Shown here: in pieces, positions 1 through 6,010 of the stretch | Position numbering within the stretch: position 1 is the stretch's first letter | How the letters are laid out: every line of letters begins with the position of its first letter | Notes under the pieces: generated by a model | The model's input: only the letters and a program-made list of their open reading frames with translations | Told to the model about the DNA's origin: nothing | The model's database searches: none | Made by a program: the position numbers and the translations under genes | DNA from: JBMNOZ01 sp050943335 | GTDB lineage: Bacteria; Bacillota; Desulfitobacteriia; Desulfitobacteriales; Syntrophobotulaceae | DNA: 64,000 bases | Reading direction: 5' to 3' | Assembly: GCA_050943335.1 (NCBI GenBank) | Contig: JBMNOZ010000008.1 | Location: 1 to 64,000, forward strand

Positions 1-89
1 ATTGGGGGTTGGATGATCCTACAGGTAAGAGTGATGAGGAATTTAAAAAAGTAATATCAACAATAGAAACAAAAATAAAGGAGCCTTGA
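1..89 (+). CDS. arsC: Arsenate reductase (LMW-PTPase/thioredoxin-coupled ArsC type), C-terminal end only
   Basis: Only the last 28 codons are in the window; the frame opens at base 3 and ends at TGA 87-89. The visible peptide begins WGLDDPTGKSDEEFKK and then forms an amphipathic helix. The WGxDDP motif followed by an acidic helix is the C-terminal signature of thioredoxin-coupled arsenate reductases of the low-molecular-weight phosphatase fold. These enzymes reduce arsenate to arsenite in the cytoplasm. The catalytic N-terminal CX5R loop lies outside the window, so function is inferred from the tail alone. A strong terminator follows directly, so this is the last gene of its operon (often an ars operon). 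Confidence 0.7.
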   Translation, partial: WGLDDPTGKSDEEFKKVISTIETKIKEP

Positions 90-114
90 GTTTTATTAAA
101 CTTAAGGCTTTTTT
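82..114 (+). terminator. Intrinsic terminator after arsC
   Basis: A 12-bp stem (AGCCTTGAGTTT against AAACTTAAGGCT, one G-T wobble) with a TATT loop is followed by a T run. It overlaps the last codons of the preceding gene. Confidence 0.85.
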
Positions 115-279
115 GGTATCTATAAGAAAATAATGATTTTAAAAGAAAGTAAGCAATAGCAAATTATGGAATATATAATAAATGTGAATGAAATGTTCCA
201 GGTGGATTTATATTCCTGCACCATTTTGAAAAATCTCCATATATTGTACTGAAAGACAAGCAATATTGGAGGAATGGTT

Positions 280-879
280 ATGTCCGACAAAAAGAAAAAT
301 AAAAATAACGCCCTGAATAATGCACCGAATAACAATAACGCCCCCAATAATAATAACGTTGTTGTTCCGCCGATTATTATCAGTAATGGTAGTGGTGGGG
401 ATGCAGCAAATCAAGGCATCAGATTTGTATTTGCTCAGAATCCTATTGAACTCGATCCGGGAGATCCCTTTGCCTTGCCGACACTTCTTACTACGGTACC
501 TTTTCAAACCAATGTCGGAGATAGAGTGAAGCTGGATGCTATGGTTCAGATCAATATTCGAACCGATGGTGAGAATGGTCTGGCTGCGCGTTTAACGGAA
601 CTTCGAATAGCAAGGACAACACTGCTTTTGGGTCAAGATACCCCGACTACTGAAATCGTAATTGAGGTATTGATTGACGATGTAGGGATAAATAACCCGC
701 CCTTGGGTGTTAGATATACAAGGCTTGCTACTTTAACCTGGGTAGATACGCCTCCGGCTGGGATTTCTACGTACACTTTTAGTGTATCCGAAGTCGGAGG
801 AGCAAATATTGAAGAAGTAACTTTCTCCGACCGTGCTTTAAATGCTACCATTTTCCCGATTGGCAGTAGTCTGAGTTAA
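280..879 (+). CDS. Asn-rich N-terminal, beta-rich hypothetical protein
   Basis: About 199 residues. The start at ATG 280 is preferred over 274 because GGAGGA at 268-273 is then 6 bases upstream. The first 35 residues are low complexity: a Lys/Asn stretch followed by two near-identical NNAPNNNN units and a V/P/I-rich linker. The remaining ~160 residues lack cysteines and obvious helices and alternate hydrophobic and polar residues, as in a beta-sandwich. There is no signal peptide or membrane segment. The layout (flexible N-rich leader plus beta domain) recalls spore-surface or exosporium-type proteins of Firmicutes, but I do not recognise a family. It sits alone between two terminators, so it is monocistronic. 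Confidence 0.7.
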   Translation: MSDKKKNKNNALNNAPNNNNAPNNNNVVVPPIIISNGSGGDAANQGIRFVFAQNPIELDPGDPFALPTLLTTVPFQTNVGDRVKLDAMVQINIRTDGENGLAARLTELRIARTTLLLGQDTPTTEIVIEVLIDDVGINNPPLGVRYTRLATLTWVDTPPAGISTYTFSVSEVGGANIEEVTFSDRALNATIFPIGSSLS

Positions 880-894
880 AATAGTCAATATTAT

Positions 895-926
895 AAAAGC
901 TTTATTTCTTAATAGAGCTTTTTCTT
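895..926 (+). terminator. Intrinsic terminator after the Asn-rich gene
   Basis: AAAAGCTTTATT pairs with AATAGAGCTTTT (one wobble) around a TCTT loop and is followed by Ts. It lies 16 bases past the stop codon. Confidence 0.75.
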
Positions 927-990
927 GTGCGGAGATTAAGGTAAATTTTTAAGCGGCGTTTTGATTTTAGCTTTTATTTATTTTTTTAAA

Positions 991-1036
991 TAATCGAGTA
1001 AGAGGTGCCAATAATTAGGCACCTCCTACTCGATTA
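991..1036. repeat. 19-bp near-perfect inverted repeat
   Basis: Arms at 991-1009 and 1018-1036 are complementary at 18 of 19 positions around an 8-base AT loop. There is no T run on the plus side, so it is not a canonical plus-strand terminator. It could be a minus-strand terminator for the sigma/anti-sigma operon, a repeat element, or an mRNA-stabilising hairpin. Confidence 0.8.
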
Positions 1037-1247
1037 TAGCAGAGGAAGAGATAAAATTGGTTAATTGGTTAGATGCGAGGGGAGGTGATGCAGGACCACC
1101 TCAATGGTAGCGTAGCGGACTAATATAAGAGGTTTGCTCGACAAGGGTATTATTCACATAAGCCTCCCAACTGTTTTCATTCGATAGACATAGCCCTTCA
1201 GGACATACCAATTGTGCTCCATAGTTCCATAGTTTGTATAGAATGTA
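1037..1247. other. Intergenic stretch with a short in-frame open extension of the anti-sigma gene
   Basis: No credible gene with its own start. On the minus strand, the reading frame that ends at the anti-sigma stop (1248-1250) stays open for about 48 further codons, to TGA at 1101-1103. There is no start codon with a ribosome binding site in that extension. Confidence 0.5.
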
Positions 1248-1994
1248 CTAAAGAAATTTTTTTTTATTAACGCTTTTAGCCATTTTAATCAATTCTTCTT
1301 TACTACCTTCTCCTAGGATGCAAAAAGTAACGTCTTCTGCCCAGACAATGCTTATAAGGCCATCCTTATCTATTAAGAATGCCTCTGTTGCATTTAGCAT
1401 AATATTTTCCGTTGCGGCCTTTTCTGTGTCCAACCAAAGGTCAATATCATTACTCTTATACTGGGTGAATCGTATAGTTTGTCCCTGCCCATTGCTATAA
1501 TAAATAGATTTAGCCGTTTTATAATCTTCGTATGAATTTATCTCAAATCCAGGAGGGATATAAGCCGGTACATACCCTTCCCATTCCAAGGGAAGTTTCG
1601 TTGTTTCTTCAAGGCTATTATCCGCGTCTCGAAAGGATGTATACTGCTCTTGAATATTTAAAACGATATTTAGGGCTTTGATCCTAAAGGCTTCAACACT
1701 TGATACCGTAATTGTAAGGCTCCCAAATATAACCAACAAAGCAATTGCTATCCTTGGCATATAGCTAATAGTTTTGTTTTTAAAGCCTTTCCGCCTTTGT
1801 GATTTATTAAGCTTTTTGATTGATTTTTTCATCCTTTTATTGAATTCTTGTGGGAGCACACTTTCAGGGTCTTCTTTAATCTCAGGGGGATATTCTAATA
1901 ATATATTTTCTACATGACAAGCGGCGACATATTCTAAAAGCGCTTCTTGTATTTTATTTTCAGCTTGTCTTTTCTTAAATTGTTGCTGAGTCAT
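1248..1994 (-). CDS. Membrane-anchored anti-sigma factor-like protein with DUF4367-like extracytoplasmic domain
   Basis: A 248-residue protein. The N-terminal ~75 residues are charged and cytoplasmic, with a strongly basic patch before a single membrane segment (about residues 80-100). The C-terminal ~145 residues form an extracytoplasmic domain with a YIPPGFE motif, resembling the DUF4367-type sensor domains found next to ECF sigma factors. Its start overlaps the end of the sigma factor gene by 20 bases, so the two are translationally coupled. By family logic it should hold the sigma factor at the membrane until an envelope signal releases it. The sigma-binding part is not a classic zinc anti-sigma domain, so the role rests on domain type and context. 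The frame continues open after the stop for 48 codons. Confidence 0.75.
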   Translation of the reverse strand: MTQQQFKKRQAENKIQEALLEYVAACHVENILLEYPPEIKEDPESVLPQEFNKRMKKSIKKLNKSQRRKGFKNKTISYMPRIAIALLVIFGSLTITVSSVEAFRIKALNIVLNIQEQYTSFRDADNSLEETTKLPLEWEGYVPAYIPPGFEINSYEDYKTAKSIYYSNGQGQTIRFTQYKSNDIDLWLDTEKAATENIMLNATEAFLIDKDGLISIVWAEDVTFCILGEGSKEELIKMAKSVNKKKFL

Positions 1995-2550
1995 CTCTGT
2001 ATCCCTCCTGTTCTTGTTGTAATAATTTTTTAAAAGCCTTTTTGGCCCGATGTAATCTAATTTTTGTATTTTCCGGTGTGATTTTTAACATTTCTGAGAT
2101 TTGCGAATTACTATAATAGTAAAAATATTTCAGAGTTAAGATATCAGCATAGGGAAGATGTAATTCTTTTATTTTTTCTGCTATCCTAGCAAATGATTCT
2201 TCTCGTATTAGAGTCTCTTCAATATCGGAAACATTGGTGTCGATCAAATCTATTTCCAGCTCTTGTATTGATAAGCCTTGTTGTCTTTTTCTTTTTCTGT
2301 AAATATCTATAGAAAGGTTTCTAACCAGAATAACGAATAAAGCCCTGGTTTTGTTGCAATTCTTCTCGTCAATTTTATTAAGAATATTGGCAATCTTAAT
2401 AAAGGCTTCTTGAACAGCGTCCTGGGCTAAATGTTCGTCCTTTAAGATCTCGCAGGCTATCTTATACATACATAAAGCATGTTCTCTATATAAGACTTCG
2501 AGTTTATTTTTTCTATTGGAATCGGGAAAGATTGATAATAAAAACACCAT
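1975..2550 (-). CDS. ECF-family RNA polymerase sigma factor
   Basis: 191 residues, the usual ECF length. Region 2 is recognisable (DEHLAQDAVQEAFIKI, with RNLSIDIYRKRKRQ as region 2.4). Region 4 carries the helix-turn-helix YYYSNSQISEMLKI followed by KIRLHRAKKAFKKLL. ATG 2550 is preceded by GGAGGAA at 2558-2564 on the minus strand with a 7-base spacer. It is co-transcribed with the downstream, overlapping anti-sigma-like gene. ECF factors recognise promoters with an AAC-containing -35 and a CGT-type -10. A site of exactly that form lies upstream at 2907-2933, which suggests autoregulation. The target regulon is inferred from the three further copies of that site in the window. Confidence 0.88.
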   Translation of the reverse strand: MVFLLSIFPDSNRKNKLEVLYREHALCMYKIACEILKDEHLAQDAVQEAFIKIANILNKIDEKNCNKTRALFVILVRNLSIDIYRKRKRQQGLSIQELEIDLIDTNVSDIEETLIREESFARIAEKIKELHLPYADILTLKYFYYYSNSQISEMLKITPENTKIRLHRAKKAFKKLLQQEQEGYRDDSATI

Positions 2551-2638
2551 GTTTATCTTCCTCCATTGCGATAACGGAAAAACTACTATTATTAATGCTA
2601 TTTTTCGCGACTTTTCCAGATCCTGTTTTTCTCTAGGT

Positions 2639-2836
2639 TCAACTAACTACTGTATTGCAAATAGGAGACTGTGAAAAATGGTAATCCCCGATATCTGTTT
2701 CTTTTCCTAGACTTAAGTTTACTGCACAAATCGGCATTATTTTTGCTTTTGGTGCAATCCCCCACATATTGTCTTCGCCATTAGCACATGCCGCACTCAA
2801 TGCAAACAACTTGTAAGTGCAAATCCACGAGTCATG
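2639..2836 (-). pseudogene. Remnant of a subtilisin-like (S8) serine peptidase
   Basis: An open frame of ~65 codons without a credible start encodes a peptide containing NGEDNMWGIAPKAKIMPI. The block GIAPKAKIMPI after an NG-rich loop is typical of S8 peptidases, just beyond the HGTHVAG active-site histidine. The expected HGTH box is reduced to an HDSW-like sequence, and neither the Asp nor the Ser region is present. I read it as a decayed internal fragment. It lies between the ECF promoter-like site and the sigma gene, so it may be what the promoter once drove. Confidence 0.5.
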
Positions 2837-2906
2837 TTAAAGAACCGCCTTTCCATTTTATAAACACCAAAACAAATCATTATATAAGGAGGCCTTCGAT
2901 AATTAA

Positions 2907-2933
2907 CACGAAATCACCCTTTGTTTGGTTACA
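2907..2933 (-). promoter_or_regulatory. ECF-sigma-type promoter, copy A (upstream of the sigma/anti-sigma operon)
   Basis: On the minus strand: TGTAAC (2933-2928), exactly 17 bases, CGTG (2910-2907), then TTAATTATCGAAGG. The same string with the same 17-base spacing recurs at 4535-4561, 7593-7619 and 43205-43231. An A/T-rich tract resembling an UP element lies upstream. The AAC in the -35 and CGT in the -10 match the known ECF promoter form. It points at the ECF sigma gene ~360 bases downstream. Confidence 0.6.
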
Positions 2934-3093
2934 CTTATTTCCAAATTATTTTTAAATATTTGTATTTTTTAATGGTACAAAATATTAGATTCTTAGAATA
3001 AAAGAATTCTTGTTCTTAGTGCATTAAAAACATACCATCCTGTATATGGTATCGAGTATCTCTTTGAAAAAAAGATAACCCATAAATCAGGAC

Positions 3094-3120
3094 ACCGTGT
3101 CCTAAATTGTAGGACACGGT
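3094..3120. repeat. 11-bp perfect hairpin
   Basis: ACCGTGTCCTA and TAGGACACGGT flank an AATTG loop. It lies just upstream of the IS200/IS605-like remnant and may belong to that or another decayed element. Confidence 0.6.
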
Positions 3121-3142
3121 ATTAAAATCTTAAAAAAGTAAG

Positions 3143-3276
3143 ACTGTAGACCTGAATGTCTTATGCTCTAGCTGCGAAGTGGACACGCCTCAAAGAATAA
3201 GGATTGCTTAAAGTAGTCAATCTTCTTTGGAAGCTCCCACTTCAAAATCTATAGGATTTAAGTGGGAGTAGTTCAC
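3143..3276 (+). mobile_element. Remnant of an IS200/IS605-family element: TnpB tail plus right-end hairpin
   Basis: Codons 3143-3211 encode a peptide starting TVDLNVLCSSCEVDTPQR. It resembles the degenerate C-terminal tail of TnpB proteins (a TVG...HACG...RPQ pattern) and ends at TAA. Beyond it, AGCTCCCACTT (about 3232) pairs with AAGTGGGAG (about 3261), followed by TAGTTCAC. That is the arrangement of IS605-type right ends. No intact tnpA or tnpB remains. The hairpin overlaps the 3' end of the convergent fic gene, so the element may have inserted there. Confidence 0.5.
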
Positions 3277-4321
3277 ACAACCGCTTATTGAGATAAATAC
3301 GTTCCCTGCCGATTTTTATGGACTCAAGGAACCCTGAAGCTTCAAGGGTTTTTAAATATTTTGCAGCGGTTTTCCTGCTAATCTCTAAGCCTTTCTGAAT
3401 ATACTTGGTTTTCGTATAAAACTCAAAACAAAGTAAGTCTATTAATTTTTCAGAATAAAACTCAGGGAATTTTGCTTTAATATCAACACTCATTCTTTGT
3501 ATTTCATTATTTATCAATTTCACTAAAGTCAAAGTTTCTTCGGCTGTTTCTTTAACACCAATCAGGATATAGACTATCCAATCTTCCCAGTTTCCCTTGG
3601 TTCTGACTCCTTGAAGAAGATTATAATAAGTTGCTTTATTCCGAATGATATAACCGCTCAAATACAAAATCGGACTGTCTAATAGCTCCTTTAGAACTAA
3701 GTAAAGCACATTGATAATTCTGCCGGTTCTGCCGTTACCGTCATAAAAAGGATGGATACATTCGAACTGGTAATGGATCACCGCCATCTTTATTAAAGGA
3801 TCAACACCATCCTTATCTTCATTAATATATCGTTCCAGATTACTCAGGAGCTGTCGGATTTCCTCTTCCCTGTCCGGCGTTTCATAAATGACTTCTCCCG
3901 TTCTAGGGTTCAATAGCTTTGTGCCGGGCAATTTCCTAATGCCGGCATTATTTTTTTCTATAAGTTCTTGGATTTCAACGATCATTTTCGTAGTGAGCAT
4001 TTTTTTGGCCTTTATCAACTCGTAACCATGCCATAAAGCAGTTCTGTAATTGAGAACTTCTTTAGCCGCAGGAGTAACTGCCTTTGCATTACTCATTGCT
4101 TTATATAAATCATCATGTGTTGTAACTATGTTTTCTATCTCCGAGCTATCCTTTGCTTCTTTGATTAAGATTGCATTAATCAAAATATGCTTATTCGGGA
4201 TAGTATCGGCATAACCTTTCAGCTCAGCCAAGGCTCTATTAGCTTTAGCTAACTGTTTTAACACTCTATTTGTTTCCAGATTAACTTCTGGTGGCAACAT
4301 AGGTAATTTTTCTCGGCTCAT
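3242..4321 (-). CDS. Fic-domain protein (probable AMP-transferase) with inhibitory N-terminal motif and winged-helix C-terminus
   Basis: 359 residues. The catalytic loop HPFYDGNGRTGR lies near residue 213 and matches HPFx(D/E)GNGRxxR, so the enzyme should be active in transferring a nucleotide (usually AMP) to hydroxyl groups of target proteins. Near residue 60 the sequence SSEIEN fits the S/TxxxE(G/N) inhibitory helix, here on the N-terminal side as in class II Fic proteins. The C-terminal ~70 residues look like a winged helix (SRKTAAKYLKTLEASGFLE), as in DNA-binding Fic/DUF4172-type proteins. ATG 4321 has GGGAG 9 bases upstream. The last ~10 codons fall in an IS605-like end hairpin, so the true C-terminus may have been replaced. 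An ECF-type promoter lies 214 bases upstream. Confidence 0.9.
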   Translation of the reverse strand: MSREKLPMLPPEVNLETNRVLKQLAKANRALAELKGYADTIPNKHILINAILIKEAKDSSEIENIVTTHDDLYKAMSNAKAVTPAAKEVLNYRTALWHGYELIKAKKMLTTKMIVEIQELIEKNNAGIRKLPGTKLLNPRTGEVIYETPDREEEIRQLLSNLERYINEDKDGVDPLIKMAVIHYQFECIHPFYDGNGRTGRIINVLYLVLKELLDSPILYLSGYIIRNKATYYNLLQGVRTKGNWEDWIVYILIGVKETAEETLTLVKLINNEIQRMSVDIKAKFPEFYSEKLIDLLCFEFYTKTKYIQKGLEISRKTAAKYLKTLEASGFLESIKIGRERIYLNKRLCELLPLKSYRF

Positions 4322-4534
4322 TACTCACATCTCCCTTTATGGGTATATTATAGCCATTTCTTACCTATGTCAAACAAATATGGGTAAAAATAATAAAAAT
4401 TTACTCATGTATTTAGTTATCTACAATTTGTGTAGGGCTAAGACTCCGGGTTAGATCTGGCTTGCTGACTGTACTAATCCGGAGTTTCTCTATTCCTCCA
4501 ACTAATTAGACATAGGGAGGCCTTCTATAATTAA

Positions 4535-4561
4535 CACGAAATCACCCATTGTTTGGTTACA
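4535..4561 (-). promoter_or_regulatory. ECF-sigma-type promoter, copy B (upstream of fic)
   Basis: Minus strand: TGTAAC (4561-4556), 17 bases, CGTG (4538-4535), then TTAATTATAGAAGGCC. It is almost identical to copy A over roughly 55 bases, including the spacer, and reads toward fic. Confidence 0.6.
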
Positions 4562-4601
4562 CTTATTTTTACCTTTATTTTTTAATATTCATAAATATCT
4601 T

Positions 4602-4630
4602 AACCCTCCAGGATAAAACACTGGAGGGTT
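4602..4630. terminator. Hairpin, probable terminator
   Basis: AACCCTCCAG pairs perfectly with CTGGAGGGTT around GATAAAACA; a T-rich tract follows on the plus strand. It lies between the 3' end of the AAA ATPase gene and the fic leader. Confidence 0.5.
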
Positions 4631-4714
4631 ATTTATTTAATTTATAATGCTATTTTTTAATGAATTTAATTAAAGCATATAATTTCTTCCTTGTGGTGAA
4701 GACAAAAAAGTTTA

Positions 4715-5848
4715 TTACACCTCGACTTTATTGATTAAATAGTCTTTCAGCATGGGTTCAACAAATAGATATTTACCTCTGCCCTTCTTTTCGATAATAG
4801 CTTTGGCTAGCAATGCGTCAACCGCCCTTTTAATATCATTCGGATTTTTGTCTTTTCTATAAATATGAAAGCCTTTCGCTAAACAGATCAGAACATGCTT
4901 CGTATTAGCAGTTTGCTCAAGCTCATCAAGAAGCTCATCAAATACAGGGGATAGAGTCAATAAGGCCCGCTCATATCCTAATTGAACCAAGTCTAAATTT
5001 ATACTTTTTTCCCCAACCTCCAGCATAGCGTAGTGAATCTCAGTGCATAAAAGCATTGTGTCTTGCGGGTGCCCACCACTTAAATTTAATATTTCGTTGA
5101 TTATTCTATCGCTGACGTTGATATTACTCTTATTGAGCTTAGTCTTGATATATTTTCTCCACGCTTCCGTTGGGATAGGAGGAATAGGTAAGTTTGTAGC
5201 AAAACGATAGAAAGCCTGATTTTTACTGCCGAAAATAGTGTTCATCATCCCTTGTTTAGAACCCAGGAAAAGATAAGTAACATTCTCCTGCATTTGAAAA
5301 TAAGAACGCATAAGTTTCAGAGTATTTTCACCGGCGATCTGGATTACATCTTGGAATTCATCGAATACCAATACAAAATTCTTCTTATCCCTTTTGGCCA
5401 TCCTCTCTGGTAGTTGAAAAGCATAGCTTAATAGTTCATCGTCGTTTTTATCATCTTTTTGTAACCCTAACGCAAGCTCAATATCAAGATCCTGCATTTT
5501 AGTTCTAATTTTAGCCGAACCGGCTATTTTTTTTAGGCCATCTTTTAAAACCGCTGTAGTTTTACTGATACCGCTGCGGTTTTCCAAGCAGGCATTAAGG
5601 ATCTCGTCAGCCAACTCTCTTTTGGATGTTAGTCGGAAAAGATCAACAAAACCCACATAATACCCTTTGGCTTTTAATCGCCTTAATACCTCCAACGCAA
5701 TAGATGTCTTTCCAATACGCCGGGGGCCTGACAACACGATACTATGTCCGTTGCCCAGACGAATTTCAAGTGATTGTATAAAATCTTCACGATCTACAAT
5801 ATCCCTTTCTGATACCGGCCCACCCAAGGGAAATAATCTACCTGGCAT
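4715..5848 (-). CDS. AAA+ family ATPase (STAND/archaeal-ATPase-like)
   Basis: 377 residues from ATG 5848, which has AAGGAG 9 bases upstream; an upstream TTG at 5881 would add 11 residues but lacks a site. Walker A GPRRIGKTS is near residue 50 and Walker B FVLVFDEFQD near residue 185. A sensor-like FLGSKQGMM block and an HPQDTMLLC helix follow, then a C-terminal winged-helix-like part. The fold matches the archaeal-type ATPase group, related to Orc1/STAND proteins and often single-gene and mobile. The substrate is unknown. The long perfect palindrome at 5898-5940 sits directly in front and is probably its operator or promoter region. It is not obviously linked to glpK, which lies upstream on the same strand. 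Confidence 0.8.
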   Translation of the reverse strand: MPGRLFPLGGPVSERDIVDREDFIQSLEIRLGNGHSIVLSGPRRIGKTSIALEVLRRLKAKGYYVGFVDLFRLTSKRELADEILNACLENRSGISKTTAVLKDGLKKIAGSAKIRTKMQDLDIELALGLQKDDKNDDELLSYAFQLPERMAKRDKKNFVLVFDEFQDVIQIAGENTLKLMRSYFQMQENVTYLFLGSKQGMMNTIFGSKNQAFYRFATNLPIPPIPTEAWRKYIKTKLNKSNINVSDRIINEILNLSGGHPQDTMLLCTEIHYAMLEVGEKSINLDLVQLGYERALLTLSPVFDELLDELEQTANTKHVLICLAKGFHIYRKDKNPNDIKRAVDALLAKAIIEKKGRGKYLFVEPMLKDYLINKVEV

Positions 5849-5883
5849 TTTTATCAACTCCTTATATATAAACGGACGCAATA

Positions 5884-5940
5884 GAAAGATTACTTTCTAT
5901 GTAATATAATATTACCTCGTATGTAATATTATATTACATA
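5884..5940. promoter_or_regulatory. 18-bp perfect inverted repeat upstream of the AAA ATPase
   Basis: Arms at 5898-5915 and 5923-5940 (TATGTAATATAATATTAC and its exact complement) flank a 7-base spacer. A smaller GAAAG-ATTA-CTTTC dyad sits at 5884-5897. This looks like an operator overlapping the promoter of the minus-strand ATPase gene. Confidence 0.65.
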
Positions 5941-6010
5941 AATTAAATAAAACAAGGTGTGTTTTTATCATGAATTTCTGAGCAAGGATACTAACGAGGC
6001 TGTGAGCACA

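Larger units (their letters stand above)
2837..3142. other. Gene-free AT-rich stretch with promoter-like element and hairpins
   Basis: It holds ECF promoter-like copy A (2907-2933), a small hairpin ATACCAT/ATGGTAT (3032-3052) and an 11-bp hairpin (3094-3120). No gene is visible. Confidence 0.6.
4322..4714. other. Intergenic region between the AAA ATPase and fic
   Basis: No gene. It contains a 12-bp imperfect hairpin (4443-4454 with 4474-4485, one wobble), ECF promoter-like copy B, and the terminator at 4602-4630. Confidence 0.7.

Noticed and set aside
3094..3120. Perfect 11-bp hairpin read as a terminator
   Set aside because: Followed by an A-rich rather than T-rich tract, and no upstream gene on that strand ends there.
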